From Temnothorax longispinosus (lineage: Eukaryota > Arthropoda > Insecta > Hymenoptera > Formicidae): a DNA stretch of 64,000 nucleotides. The DNA is taken from the NCBI RefSeq assembly GCF_030848805.1, contig NC_092369.1, forward strand, positions 3,062,531 through 3,126,530, given 5' to 3'. The notes under the pieces were generated by a model. That model worked only from the letters and a program-made list of their open reading frames with translations, was not told the origin of the DNA and ran no database searches. The translations under genes were made by a program, and so were the position numbers. This document shows, one piece after another, positions 53,842 to 64,000 of the stretch. Within the stretch, counting starts at the first letter, position 1; each line of letters begins with the position of its first letter.

Positions 53842-55653
53842 GTAGCTCGGCGGGGTAACAGGTGGAACGGGAAAGGGAGGAAAAGTGTGATGGAAAAAAG
53901 GATTGAGAGAGGAGAGGGAATGGGGAGGCGGAAGCGGAGGCGTGCAGAATGTGGAAAGTAAGAGGAGTAAGTGGAGGCGAGGCAGTAGATGCAGCGGAAC
54001 GGTAGAAATCTGCGTAAGAAGAAGAGGCAGGTGAGTGAGGTTATGATGGCGGCGAACTGGGCGAGGAAGGATGTGGCACCAAAGGCGGGAGTGGTGGTTG
54101 ATATTTCTCACGTGATCTATTTGCCACGCTCTTCGCAACGGGTGAGATGGAGGTGTGCACGAGGAGGGAGCCGAGCGGAAGGTAATGGTGGCGCGAGGTG
54201 GGGAAGTGAGAGAACAGGCACGGGACGCGGACGTGGAGACACAAGGAGCGGCGACAGGTAAGGATGGTGAGTCGAGATGGCGCTGAGGTGAAGGCCGAGG
54301 CGGCGCTGGGCTACAAGATGACGGGCGACTGGTAGCAAAGGTTGGTAGGACTGAGTGGAGAGGGCGACAATAGAGAGAAGGGCGGGTTGGCAACGGGATC
54401 GACGGACAGATAGAGAGATCGAGAGATCGAAGGAGGGGGTCGATGGATCGAAGTGAAGGAAACGCACATGGTGGTAGTAGAGAAGGTAGGTCGTAAGGAG
54501 AGTAGAACAGCAGAGGAAAGCAAGCGGAGAACATTGAAAGATTTGGTTGTGATAGGGGAGAAAGTTAAGGTGGAAGCGATAGAGGTAAGTGCGATAGAGC
54601 GGAGGGTGTGAGGAGGGCGTGAGGGGGAAACAGAGGAAGGAAGACGAGAAGAAATAATTGCAAATGAGAAAGTTAACCTGCATGTGTTTTTGTAGATAGC
54701 CCGGGATGGAAGGAAGATGCATAGTGGAGAAGGAGGTGGTGGAGAAGGTAGTGGAGGAGAAAATGAAGAGGGTGCTAAAGGAGATGGAGGAATGGAAGGA
54801 GGAGGTAAAAAGTCTGAAAGGAAGGATAGAAAGAATGGAGCTAGGAGGGGGAAAAAGAAAGAGGGAAGAGTGTGAGGAGAGTAAAGGTAAGACGGGGAAG
54901 AGGAAATGGTGGATAGGAGAGGAAGAGAGAAGCGAAGAGGAAACGAAGAAGAGGAATGATATAATAAGGATTGAGGAGAGGTGGGTAGGAGAGGAATCAA
55001 GTTTGGAGAAGGTGAGGGAGCTTTTTGAGGAGAGCCTGAGGGTGAAGGCGGAGGTAAGAGAGGTGAGGGTGGTAGGTTCGAAGGGGGATTGGGTAACGTT
55101 GTTGGTTAGGCTGGGGAATGAGGAGGAGAAGTTGAGGGTGATAGAGGCAAGAAGGAAAGCGGAAAGTAGGTTAAGAGTAAAGATAGACGAGGACAGGTCG
55201 GTGGAGGAGAGGATAAGAGAGAGAGTGGAGTGGGAAGGGAGAGTAGGAGGGAGGGTGGAGGTGAGCAGGAGGGAGAGGGTGCCGGAGGAGAACAGGAGTG
55301 TGAAGATGACGGAAGAGGAGGAGATTTCGAAGGAGATGGAGGACAAGCTCCTCATGGGCCCGGAAGACGAGCAACAGATCCATGACTTGAAGTAGACAGG
55401 AAGGAAGAACAGAGACAGGATGAGGCGGAAAGAGGCGAACGGGGAGGCGAAAGAAGAGGGAACGGTTAAGGGAAGGGAAATAGATTATTGTGAGGTCGCA
55501 TAAGGCCAGGAAAGGAAGGAGGGGGTTTGATACTTTTTGTAAAATTGTTGTTAAAACAGAATGTATAAGAGGTGTTTGTGAGAGGTTTGGGAACGTTCCT
55601 CGTAAAAAAACGCCTTGTAAACCCTGCGGGGATACACAATAAACGGACATACA
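53842..55653 (+). mobile_element. ORF1-only non-LTR retrotransposon (LINE) with 14-bp TSD
   Basis: It is flanked by TACATTGTAATTCG at 53828-53841 and 55654-55667. It has a purine-rich 5' region, one ORF1-like frame, and a 3' tail GGGGATACACAATAAACGGA then CATACA typical of insect LINE ends. There is no endonuclease or reverse transcriptase. The target duplication shows that the deleted form was itself copied, presumably by another LINE's enzymes. Long minus-strand ORFs (up to 412 codons) arise because the pl_us strand is so purine-rich. Confidence 0.8.
54706..55395 (+). CDS. LINE ORF1-like coiled-coil/RNA-binding protein
   Basis: A 229-codon intact frame. Residues 1-45 are Glu/Lys/Val-rich heptads (KEVVEKVVEEKMKRVLKEME) suited to a coiled coil. 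A basic GGGKRKREE stretch and KWW follow. Then comes a segment (KKRNDIIRIEERW, VRVVGSKGDWVTLLVRL, EEKLRVIEARRKAE, DRSVEERIRERVEW) whose order resembles the RRM-like core and C-terminal part of LINE ORF1 proteins, which bind the element RNA. Identification is by pattern, not by a search. It ends 258 bp before the 3' end of the element. Confidence 0.6.
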   Translation: MEGRCIVEKEVVEKVVEEKMKRVLKEMEEWKEEVKSLKGRIERMELGGGKRKREECEESKGKTGKRKWWIGEEERSEEETKKRNDIIRIEERWVGEESSLEKVRELFEESLRVKAEVREVRVVGSKGDWVTLLVRLGNEEEKLRVIEARRKAESRLRVKIDEDRSVEERIRERVEWEGRVGGRVEVSRRERVPEENRSVKMTEEEEISKEMEDKLLMGPEDEQQIHDLK

Positions 55654-55756
55654 TACATTGTAATTCGTTACTTCTGTAACTATTAATTCTCTATTTGCAC
55701 GCCACGTACCGCGCTTGACTCGTATCGCCGTCTTTTAATTAATTTATTGACATATT

Positions 55757-55850
55757 TATAAGTTTAAAATGTACGTATTATGTCATAACTATTTATAAAA
55801 TATTTATTATTAATTGTATAATAGAATTTTTATTTGTGTTTATACATATA
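55757..55850. repeat. Inverted partner of 37345-37440
   Basis: ATATTTATAAGTTTAAAATG through TTGTGTTTATACATATACAT is the reverse complement of the sequence that precedes the Gypsy element. Confidence 0.7.
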
Positions 55851-55994
55851 CATACGTTTTACGTTTATTCCTAAAACGTCGCGTATACTACACAAGACAG
55901 GAAACATTAACACAGATTGTGCGTTACATAAGACAAAGACTTAAGGCATAAAACACTGCCTTAAGGTTATAAGACAGCCTTTCTGCTTAGGTTT

Positions 55995-56088
55995 TAACGC
56001 GTAACCGCGTAACCAATTAGAAGCGTTTTGCATTTTCGATTACGCATATTCACGCTTCTAATTGGTTACACGGTTACGCATTACGCGG
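55995..56088. repeat. Hairpin, ~33-bp arms
   Basis: TAACGCGTAACCGCGTAACC followed by AATTAGAAGCG pairs with 56052-56088. Confidence 0.8.
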
Positions 56089-56143
56089 AAAATACATACC
56101 ATGGGGCTCCAGCCTTACATATAATACAACGGATGTTATAAGA

Positions 56144-56560
56144 GAGTCGGTACAAAAGTAATGCCTCCTAATTTTTTTCTTTTGAATTTGGCGGCATAGA
56201 AAATTTTGCGTTTCTTTGAGTTGCTACTTAAAGTCTCTAATTGCATTATGTTGAGTAGTGTTGCGATCAGTTACGTTAGTGTGTCACACAAACAGTTCAA
56301 ATTGTGTATTTAGATATGCGTAATAGAGGGCGGTGATTGAATTTCTTATTGGGAAAAAAGTGAGTTCTATTGAAATCCATTCGGATTTCAGAAATAGTGT
56401 TATCATAAACATTTTTGAGACGCGAATAATTTTTAATGACTGCATTTGCGTTCAACAGAAAAAACGACTAATCTTTTTAAATGGTTGGACCTTGCCTTCA
56501 GTTTTTCCAAGTGCAGAAACCAATCATAGTAAAGAATTATTGAGCACTTATTGGCTCCGC
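56144..56560 (+). pseudogene. mariner-type transposase fragment
   Basis: The terminus GAGTCGGTACAAAAGTAATG is followed by a leader and a start MRNRG near 56316. A stop or shift comes at 56334, then VIEFLIGKKVSSIEIHSDF, resembling the N-terminal helix-turn-helix of mariner transposases. Similarity fades after FRNS and no DD(D/E) motif is seen. The fragment is cut by the repeat beginning at 56561. Confidence 0.65.
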
Positions 56561-57052
56561 CCCAGCAAACACGGATATATAACTGTTATATTATCATGAT
56601 ATAACGAGATATAACACGCAATATATATCACGAATGTACCAGGTTATGTATACATTAGTAGTAATTTCCTACTCATATGTATTGCAGTTATATAACGTTA
56701 ATGTAACAGATAGATAACATGTAATATAATCTTCAAAGAAGTTACCAAATGATTATATAACATATAACATAATGTATATAAATTGATAAAAAATTATATA
56801 ACTGTAATTTGAATTACAGAATTGTGTTAGATAACTGTTACATTTCTTATTTTACTAAACAATTATATATTAAATTAAAAATAAAAATTTTAATTTTTGC
56901 ATACTTATTACAAATGTGAATATCATATAAATATCAAATTGTTTTTTTAAATTAATTTCAAATAAAACTAATTAAAATTTTGATTAGTTTTGCTTGAAAT
57001 TAATTACAAAAAACAATTTGATATTTATATATTCACATTTGTAACAAGTATG
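56561..57052. repeat. CCCAGCAAACAC/TATATAAC repeat with an internal hairpin
   Basis: It starts CCCAGCAAACACGG then TATATAACTGTTATATTATC and similar words. At 56899-57052 a foldback occurs (ACAAATGTGAATATCATATA at the left, reversed at the right), related in arm sequence to the hairpin at 106-226. Confidence 0.65.
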
Positions 57053-57136
57053 TAACAGTTAAAATTATTAGAACCATTATATTATTCTAAATTAAGTAAT
57101 AAACAACAGTAAATAAGGCTTTCATATTTTATATAT

Positions 57137-57415
57137 GTATATAGGGGAGACCGGGGCTATGTGTCCACACTTTACGCTTTTTTCAAGTTTACTAAAAAGC
57201 TAATGAAGATATTTGGTTAAAATTTTAATGGTATAACCTTTCAATCTTGCTATTAAAAAAAAAAAAAACATAATTAGAATCGTTGATCTTTTAACATTTG
57301 AGGCGAATTTTTTAAGTGGACAAGTCAAGCGTAAATAGATAGCCCTATATGCGGAGCTATCTGTCCACATGCGAGAGGCTATCTGTCCACATAATAAAAA
57401 ACACATTATTTATAT
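57137..57415. repeat. Unclassified repeat with TATCTGTCCACAT motifs
   Basis: GGGGAGACCGGGGCTATGTG opens the stretch. GCTATCTGTCCACAT occurs twice near its end, and GTGGACAAGTCAAGCG is internal. These read as transposon-terminal motifs, but no partner end is found. Confidence 0.4.
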
Positions 57416-57848
57416 TAATTTCTATACTTATTTATAATATTATTTATTATTAATATATAATATAAATAGTAATAAAATTTAAAAAAAAATAATTTTTTTT
57501 ATGCCGGGTGAATATCGGAAATCAGTGTCCTTTAGTATTAAGAAGACTGCAATCTTAAGTTTAGTGTCTCATGGTTAGAGGATATTCCTCTAGATTTTAA
57601 AATATCTTCTTGAGACCGTATTTCAGAGGAAAATCCTCTAAAATCAAGCGGGAGCCACTAAATGACAGAATACAGGCTATTTTCCTGTAATATTTTCCTG
57701 TAATCCGAGCGTATAGTACGAAAATATTACAGTATATTACAATACTTCAGTCTGTAATTTCGTGTAATACTTTTATGTAGTTCCTGTAATATAATTTTCT
57801 GTAATCCGCTGTAGTTTCTTTCCGTAAGGGCTGCTACGCAGATTGTAT

Positions 57849-57924
57849 CCCAGCAAACACACAATACACCCAGTAAGCAATTTGCTGTCAAATTGCTTAC
57901 TGGGTGTATTCTGTGTTTGCTGGG
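57849..57924. repeat. 76-bp CCCAGCAAACAC hairpin, sister of 9904-9979
   Basis: Two 36-bp arms with one mismatch surround the loop CTGT. It differs from the other copy at the same three positions in both arms. Confidence 0.9.
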
Positions 57925-58869
57925 ATGCCATCTGATAACAAATAACACCGTTATTATTATAAAAACAATGGAAAAAAAAATATCGCAGGTGCCACAGTCA
58001 CACTTACGGTTCAGACACTTGTTTTAAAGACAATAAAAAAATCCGATTTTTTTTCACTGAAACTACGTTCTAGTCACACTACGGGTCAATCTGACCCCCA
58101 TTCGTGCACGATGTTTCCGCAACCGCTGTCATACAAATACCGACGCTTTAATCAAATAACTAACGATCTCTACCGATAGAGGATACTTCAAACTCTTGGT
58201 AGATGGCGAGCCAAACTCCATTTTAAGCCAGGCACTTACCGACATTTAGCTTCAAACTTGGAGGACAGTCCCAGCACCCACTGGTCTAAACCAGGAGTGC
58301 TGGCACTGTCTCCTTGTAGAAATATTCCCCACTAACCTAAGTTTTCCATATAAGTACATCTCCATCTAATGTCTAATAAATGAGCACATTTTGATTGTAA
58401 ACAAATTAAAAAAGATTATTAAGCTATAAGTACGAAAGATAATGGAAACATATCCATTTCTCTATGATTACATTGCAACCTCTAATTCTCAATCATGCCA
58501 TAGTAAAAAAAATCCTATTGCATTAAAAAATAAAAAAATAACTACGCCGATACATTGATGATATAACTCAAGCGAAAATTTCTTCATTATATATGATCTC
58601 ACAAACTCGACAAGCAGATCTATAACGAAACAATATAGATAACAATCATTTTAAGTAACATAATGAAAAACGAGCATTTAAAACGTTCTTTAATTTATTA
58701 TAACTCGTCTCGAAATTTAGACAACCATTTACATTTTATAAGCAATATTTTATAAGCTGTAAGCTGCAAATGCTTCGACACTAGTGGAACTCTGTCCTTA
58801 TTTGATTTCTATTATATTTCGAGAGAACATAAGAAACACGAACTCCTGAAACATATATTGAAAAGATAC
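57925..58869. other. No supported gene
   Basis: AT-rich sequence. The palindromic word GGGTCAATCTGACCC near 58083 and a GGAGTGCTGGCACTGTC-type inverted pair at 58267-58320 are the only patterns I notice. Confidence 0.4.
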
Positions 58870-59087
58870 CGAGTAATGTAGCTGCAAGCGGTTGAGCCGG
58901 CGTTACCTTATCCTGCACCTTTCTATGATGCATAGGTACTCTATGTAGCTGAACTCTAAATGCCAGATTCGCGTCGTGCATTAAACTGTTTGCATATTGG
59001 TCCTCCGCAATGTAGCTTAGTATCAAGAAGCACAGCTTCACATTACTCATTATAGCCTCCGTTCGAATTACTTGCATAACTATCGAA
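58870..59087 (-). pseudogene. ARMH3: Isolated ARMH3 (C10orf76) exon
   Basis: A 218-bp exon after a TTACAG acceptor encodes SNVKLCFLILSYIAEDQYAN, SLMHDANLAFRVQLHRVPM and HHRKVQDKVTPAQPLAATLL. It ends CG before GTATCT, so the next codon would be the Asp expected in this protein family. ARMH3 is a conserved armadillo-like protein linked to Golgi PI4KB. No neighbouring exons are found in 57925-58780 or upstream, and a BEL element starts about 120 bp away. It is either a duplicated fragment or a genuine exon of a gene with very long introns. Confidence 0.7.
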
Positions 59088-59215
59088 CTGTAATGCAAAT
59101 GCAGATATCTCACAATTGTTAAGCAGCGAATTATCAATAATTTTATAATAATTTATATTATATTCTCACCAATACTGCAGGAAGGTTGCTAGTAGATTGA
59201 ACGGCTAAGCCATTA

Positions 59216-62200
59216 TTGTCGAAATTCTGGACACAAGAAGAAGTGCCTGCGAGTAATAATCATGATCTTACTCCTGACGAGCAAAGATGTGAAGAATATT
59301 TCAAGACCACTTTTTCGCGGGACTCAACAGGTCGATACACGGTTCGAATTCTCACGAGATCACAACTATCAACGTCTGTATCATCAGTTTATGACCGAAT
59401 ATCGAGAACTCAATCACATGACGAAAGCTTCATCGGTTTCCAGTCAGCACACGCAATATTACTTGCCACATCACGGAATGCTCAGACCAGACTGTGCAAC
59501 TACAAAATTACGGGTGGTATTTAATGGCTCGAGTGCATCTACATCCGGCCGCTCACTTAATGATCTCATGCACACGGGAGCCAAGTTGCATTTAGACATC
59601 ACCGATGTTTTGCTCTGGATTCGACAATTTCGACATTTAGTTGCCATTGACATCACCAAAATGTATAGGCAAATCAACGTACATAAAAATGACTGAAATT
59701 TACAACGGGTTCTCTGGATAGACGAACAGCTCAATGAAGTGCCATATTATCTAACAACGGTTACGTATGGTACCAAGGCTGCCCCGTTCTTAGCAGTACG
59801 AACACTGCTGCAACTCGTGGAGGATGAAGGCCACAATTTTCCCCTTGCAGTGCCGTCAATTCTTCAAAGTCGATATGTCGACGACACTTTTGGAGGCGCT
59901 GAAACTGTCCAGCAGGTAATAAAAATTTCATTGCAGCTAAAGAATTTGTGCATGGCGGGCGGTTTTCCATTAGCCAAGTGGCACGCGACTTATCCAGATG
60001 TGCTCACTGCGATTCAAGCAGAAAAAGACCAGGGCTCACAAATTGCATTTGACGATTGCGTAACCAAAATACTCGGATTAAGATGGCGTCCTCAAGAAGA
60101 TTCATTCAACATTCTCAACAAAGATCTCGTCGCACACCTCACTAAACGCCTCGTTTTGTCTGAAGTGGCTCAGATATTCGATCCACTGGGCTTTGCATCA
60201 CCAGTAGTGATCAAGGCGAAGATGCTCTTGCAGGAGCTTTGGCTTCATAAGCTCCAATGGGATAAACCACTGCCATCCCAGCTCTCATCACGGTGGCTCA
60301 TCATCAGAAAAGAACTCACAAGCTTGAGCAAGCTCTCAATACCTCGGTAGTACAATACATGGAGCACCTCGTCAGTGGAATTTCATGGCTTTTCTGATGC
60401 TTCTCAACTGGCAATGGCTGTAGTCGTATTTATCACCGTCCACGGCTCTAATGGCGCCATGATTTCATTGGTGTGCTCCAAAACTAAGGTAGCACCTCTC
60501 AAACGGCTCACCATCCCGAGACTTGAACTCACCGCAGCACTGCTGCTCTCAAGGCTCATGCAATACGTTCAAGCCACCTTGAAGTTGAACGTTACAGCAA
60601 CTCATCTGTAGACGGACTCTGTTGTGACACTCACGTGGATCAAATCTCATGCATCGCGCTGGAAGGATTTTGTGAGAAACCGAGTTGTTCAGATCCAAGA
60701 TCTCACTCCAGACGCACACTGGAGATACGTACCTGGCACTTCCAACCCAGCCGACTGCGCATCACGAGATTTAACTACTGCTCAACTCCAAGGCCACTTA
60801 TTATGATGGACGGGACCACCGTGAATACTCACACCTGAAGCATGGCCATCTCAACCCGCGCTTTCGGACGAGTTGAGCGGTCATGAGGCTCGTCCTGGCA
60901 TTGCTCTATATGCAGCTGCATTTCAGTCGAACTATCATTGGGACTATCATTGGGACCTCATATACAGGTACTCAACCCTCAATAAATTATTGAGAATAAC
61001 AGCTCTCTGTTTCAGGTCCATCTCTCTCTTGAGAAAGTACCGAGACAAGTCGCCGGACTTGCACTCAGCTTTGGAGAAGGCCAGACTTTTCTAGATCAAG
61101 GCTACTCAAGCGGCATACTTCACGCACGAGATCAAGATGCTCACGACCAACTCGAGATTGCCAACTGCTCACGCATTCAGTCGATTGACTGCGTACATAG
61201 ACGCTCACAGAATCATCCAAGTTGGCGGCCGCCTCAATCAATCATCATTAGATCAAGACAACAAACATCAAGTAATTTTACCTCGCCACTCACGGTTCTC
61301 AACCTTAATCATTGCTCACGCCCATCTGCGCACCCTGCATGGAGGAACTCAGCTGACGTTGGCTCATGTCAGGCAACGATACTGGATCATTGGCGGACGG
61401 GCTCCAGTGAAGTCTCACATCTTGCGGTGTGTCGTGTGTGCTCGGCAGAGGGGGATCCGTGCTCATCAACTGATGGGCCAACTACCTCTCTCTCGGGAGC
61501 GCCGTCACGTCCGTTTGCTCATACCGGAGTCGACTATGCCGGACTCCATACCCGACTATACCGATCACCATCAAAACATGGAAGGGACGAGGTGCGAAAA
61601 CGTACAAGGGATGGATCTGTGTATTCATCTGCTTCTCCACCTCCGCAATTCACCTCGAAGTGGTGAGTGACTACTTATCGGAAGGATTCATAGCAGCCTA
61701 CCGAAGATTCTCATCGAGAAGGGGAATTGTTCAAACTTTGTACTCGGACTGCGAAACAACTTTTATTGGAACAGACGCAGCGCTAAAAAAAATGTTCATT
61801 CAGGGTTCTCAAGAACATCAACGGATCGCTCAAGCTTTGCAACTTGATCACACCAGATGGGAGTTCAACCCACCAGGCGCTCCACACATGGGGGCAAGTG
61901 GGAAGCGGTGGTAAAATCCGTAAAGTTCCATTTAAGACGGACTGTCAGGAGACTCTGCTCACCACGGAAGAACTCACAACGTTGCTCACGCAAATTGAAG
62001 CCATTCTCAACTCACGGCCTTTGGAACCATTGAGTGACGACCCTGAAGACGTCTCAGCGCTCACACCAGGTCACTTTCTCATTGGAGGTCCAATCACTAC
62101 TATACCCGAGCCATCTCTGATGGACCTGGCAATCTCTCGATTATCTCGTTGGCAGTTCATCCAGCAGCGTGTTCAGCATTTTTGCACACAATGGTCGGGT

Positions 62201-62443
62201 CATTATCTACAACGCCAGCAGGCAATATCCAAGTGGCATCATCCTAACAACAGCATCAAGGTGGGTTCTATTGCGCTGATCACCGACAAACGCTCTCCAC
62301 CGTGCAAGTGGCCACTCGCCAGAGTAACGGCATTGCACTTCGGCAAGGATGAACTCACTAGGGTGGTTACCCTTAAGACGGCCACCACGATACTCACTCT
62401 GCCAATTGCTAAGCTTGCTGTGCTACCCGTCTCATCAGAATAA
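59216..62443 (+). pseudogene. BEL/Pao pol with several stops and frameshifts
   Basis: Starting in the pre-RT region (FWTQEEVPASNNHDLTPDEQ) it passes to RT (LRVVFNGSSAST, VAIDITKMYRQINVH, YVDDTFGG), RNase H (VEFHGFSDASQLAMAVVVF, RLELTAALLL), the integrase zinc region (HLRTLHGGTQLTL, CVVCARQRG) and the core (GVDYAG, LYSDCETTFIGTD, WEFNPPGAPHMG). It ends in the Pao C-terminal domain (LTPGHFLIGGP to LPVSSE). One frame holds from 59262 to about 61500, broken by five stops (59694, 60348, 60609, 60804, 61092), at least four where the family has Trp. Frameshifts near 59500, 61500-61640 and 61890 follow. Gag and the 5' LTR are absent. Confidence 0.9.
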
Positions 62444-62492
62444 AGGATCAAGAATAAGGGATCATCAACAGGGTTGCTGATGGCGGGCGGAA

Positions 62493-63116
62493 TGTTCGAG
62501 ATTCCGTTATCGCGGTGCGCCATTTCTTCAAATGGCAGCATCGATCGGCACCGTTATCCTGGATCCTCGCGGCAGCTGGCGCAAGCTCAGGCGCGCTGAT
62601 CGGCAGCATCATCCTCGCGATTTTCAACATTTTCGTTCGCCACTCGCTGGCCGCTGAGTGACCAGGCGTACTTACGTGCTCTGGATAATTCAAAGTTCTT
62701 GTGAAGACGCATGTAAGTGCTCATTTGAAGCGACTCAACCTGCAGAGACACACTATTAAAGTGTAAAAAAGACCACTCATTAATCTCAGGTGCATCAACA
62801 CGACGGACCAGGATTTTACACGTGCGCGAGTGCCGAACGCCACGTGGTTCAACGGCTCAAGGGCAACTCACGTAACGAGGAAAGCGATTAATATAATTGC
62901 TTCTCGAGTGCACGCACTATTACATTGACTTCTCATTTTGAGAAAGACTGCTCATCATTCTAAGGTCAGACTGTACATATTTTGTTGCTCATTAAAGACG
63001 GCTCAGACTGTGCTCTGAGTTACACTTTAACTAAACGAATAATTAATCAACACCGTCCACGCGCGTCCCTCTCATCCCGCTTCCATCGCCGGGATTAATC
63101 AGCGATTTCGCAAACA
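62493..63116 (+). repeat. BEL/Pao 3' LTR (about 624 bp)
   Basis: It starts TGTTCGAGATTCCG right after the purine tract GGCGGGCGGAA and ends CGCAAACA. With the 5' LTR missing, the end cannot be checked by a target duplication. Confidence 0.7.
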
Positions 63117-63130
63117 CTTGTATTCTTAGG

Positions 63131-63299
63131 TCTTTTCTACTCCTATTTCATATATAATTCTTTAAAATTTGATTGATCAGTTCTCGTGTTACACACATTT
63201 GAAATTTCGGAGAATTTGTACATACATAGAAACTCTATAAAGCTAGGTCTAATCAACCAAATCTTATAGAATTATATATGAAATAGGGGTAGAAAAGAC
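63131..63299. repeat. MITE with ~48-bp inverted repeats, plus a half copy
   Basis: TCTTTTCTACTCCTATTTCA then TATATAATTC at the left is reversed at 63250-63299. A further single arm (TTTTTCTACTCCTATTTTAT) occurs at 63461-63507. Confidence 0.8.
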
Positions 63300-63522
63300 T
63301 GAAGAATATAATAGAATTAGAAAAGTTGCCAATAATTAGTACTAAATTGTCAAAAAACATCAATTTGTGAAAAGTCTCAATTATTGAGACTTGAGATGTA
63401 GCCTTTAAAGGTTAAAATTTTAAAATATTGGCAATTTAATTCTTTTGTATTTTTCAGTTTTTTCTACTCCTATTTTATATATAATTCGTTAAGATTTGGT
63501 TGATAAGAAATTTCGGTAAAGG

Positions 63523-63558
63523 CACATACACACATACACACATACACACATACACACA
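63523..63558. repeat. (CACATA)n microsatellite
   Basis: Short repeats of ACATACACAC immediately upstream of the LINE 5' region. Confidence 0.9.
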
Positions 63559-63708
63559 CCACAGGGAGAGCCTGAAATCCTTACGTGGCGCGTCCCCAGA
63601 TGGCGAATAGGGGAATGCTCGCTAGATATAGCGGGTAGGAGGGAAACTAAAAATACCTCCGTGGACCAAACAGGATAAGGGAAGGAACCCTGAACAATAA
63701 ACCAAAGA

Positions 63709-64000
63709 TGAACAGTCAGAAGCAAGGAGATATGATTACGGTGCAGGGACTTGGAAACCCAGTACTGGCGCCTGAAGGAAGTGAGAAAGCGGGCTCCCAG
63801 GCGTCGTTAGCCAGCGACCGCAGAACTGCAAAGGTGGAACACTTGGCCTCTGCAGTCCAAAATGCATCAAGTGAACGTGGAAAGAGAGCTCTCAACAGGC
63901 TTGGTGAGAAGATAAGTGAGCTGCTTAAGTATATCAAAGGTAAAAACAATGTACATGGAAAAATCCGTAGACTAGCTCACGCTATTTGGCAACGCTTATG
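63709..64000 (+). CDS. Non-LTR retrotransposon ORF1, start only (runs off window)
   Basis: The ATG opens a frame with no stop to the window end (97 codons): MNSQKQGDMITVQ, LAPEGSEKAGSQASLASDRR, TAKVEHLASAVQNASSERGK and RALNRLGEKISELLKYIKGK. The polar, helix-prone sequence and the leader (GGGAGAGCCTGAAATCC, GGACCAAACAGGATAAGG, 63565-63708) look like the 5' part of an insect LINE ORF1. I know the type by pattern only. No zinc knuckle or RT is reached within the window. Confidence 0.55.

Larger units (their letters stand above)
53454..55753. mobile_element. Foldback element with tRNA-like core, interrupted by a LINE
   Basis: ATGTCAATAAATTAATTAAA through CGCGGTACGTGG to AACGAATTACAATGTA at the left (53454-53560) is matched in reverse at 55655-55753. 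Removing the LINE and its duplication leaves about 475 bp. The loop contains the tRNA-like segment. Confidence 0.85.

Noticed and set aside
54117..55355. 412-codon Ser/Leu/Pro-rich minus-strand ORF
   Set aside because: It is the antisense shadow of the purine-rich LINE ORF1 region; the low-complexity composition is explained by strand bias.

Overview
Eukaryotic, almost certainly insect, chromosomal DNA, and probably hymenopteran (ant-like), although nothing here fixes the species. The genes carry GT/AG introns. The two host-gene fragments match animal germ cell-less and ARMH3. The sequence is AT-rich with sharp GC-rich islands, and nearly everything recognisable is a transposable element (TE). 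I find no intact host gene, no functional RNA gene and nothing bacterial. The window is a TE graveyard with deep nesting, and its value lies in the insertion order, target-site duplications (TSDs) and broken genes that can be read directly.

Layout. 1-5.5 kb: a hairpin MITE and a complete Copia element (846-5538) with near-identical LTRs, a perfect 5-bp TSD and one pol frameshift. 6-7.6 kb: a 5'-truncated copy of germ cell-less on the minus strand, with splice sites preserved and reading-frame breaks. 8.8-22.3 kb: what appears to be one ISL2EU-type DNA transposon (a YqaJ/SWIM protein plus a THAP-DDE transposase, convergent). Its first intron has been inflated by about 9.8 kb of later insertions: a solo LTR, a degenerate full-length P-type transposase containing a 1.1-kb foldback MITE, and a second, internally deleted P-type element with an exact 8-bp TSD.

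23-29 kb: a very long solo LTR (family D) holding a GC-rich minisatellite island, then a three-layer nest (repeat A > solo LTR B > solo LTR C). 29.8-36.4 kb: a large terminal-inverted-repeat transposon whose minus-strand gene resembles the C-terminal half of RAG1/Transib-like DDE transposases. That gene is split by a duplicated 81-bp-unit satellite, and three MITEs lie downstream of it. 37.4-49.5 kb: a Gypsy element whose gag is split by a 6.8-kb block. The block contains 90-bp repeats that encode a 30-residue peptide in both directions and a 504-bp-arm palindrome carrying one solo LTR in each arm. 49.5-53.4 kb: a PIF/Harbinger element (transposase N-terminus and MADF protein) containing a third family-D solo LTR. 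53.4-55.8 kb: a foldback element with a tRNA-like core, hit by an ORF1-only LINE. 56-59.1 kb: mariner and MITE debris and one isolated ARMH3 exon. 59.2-63.1 kb: a 5'-truncated BEL/Pao element with its 3' LTR. The window ends inside the ORF1 of a non-LTR element.

How the parts relate. The elements are autonomous units and not a pathway. The informative relationships are nesting order, paired genes within one element (YqaJ + THAP-DDE; Harbinger transposase + MADF), shared families (three family-D solo LTRs; B and C related LTRs; CCCAGCAAACAC foldbacks), and decay signatures (Trp-to-stop changes in BEL/Pao, Asp-to-Asn in Gypsy).
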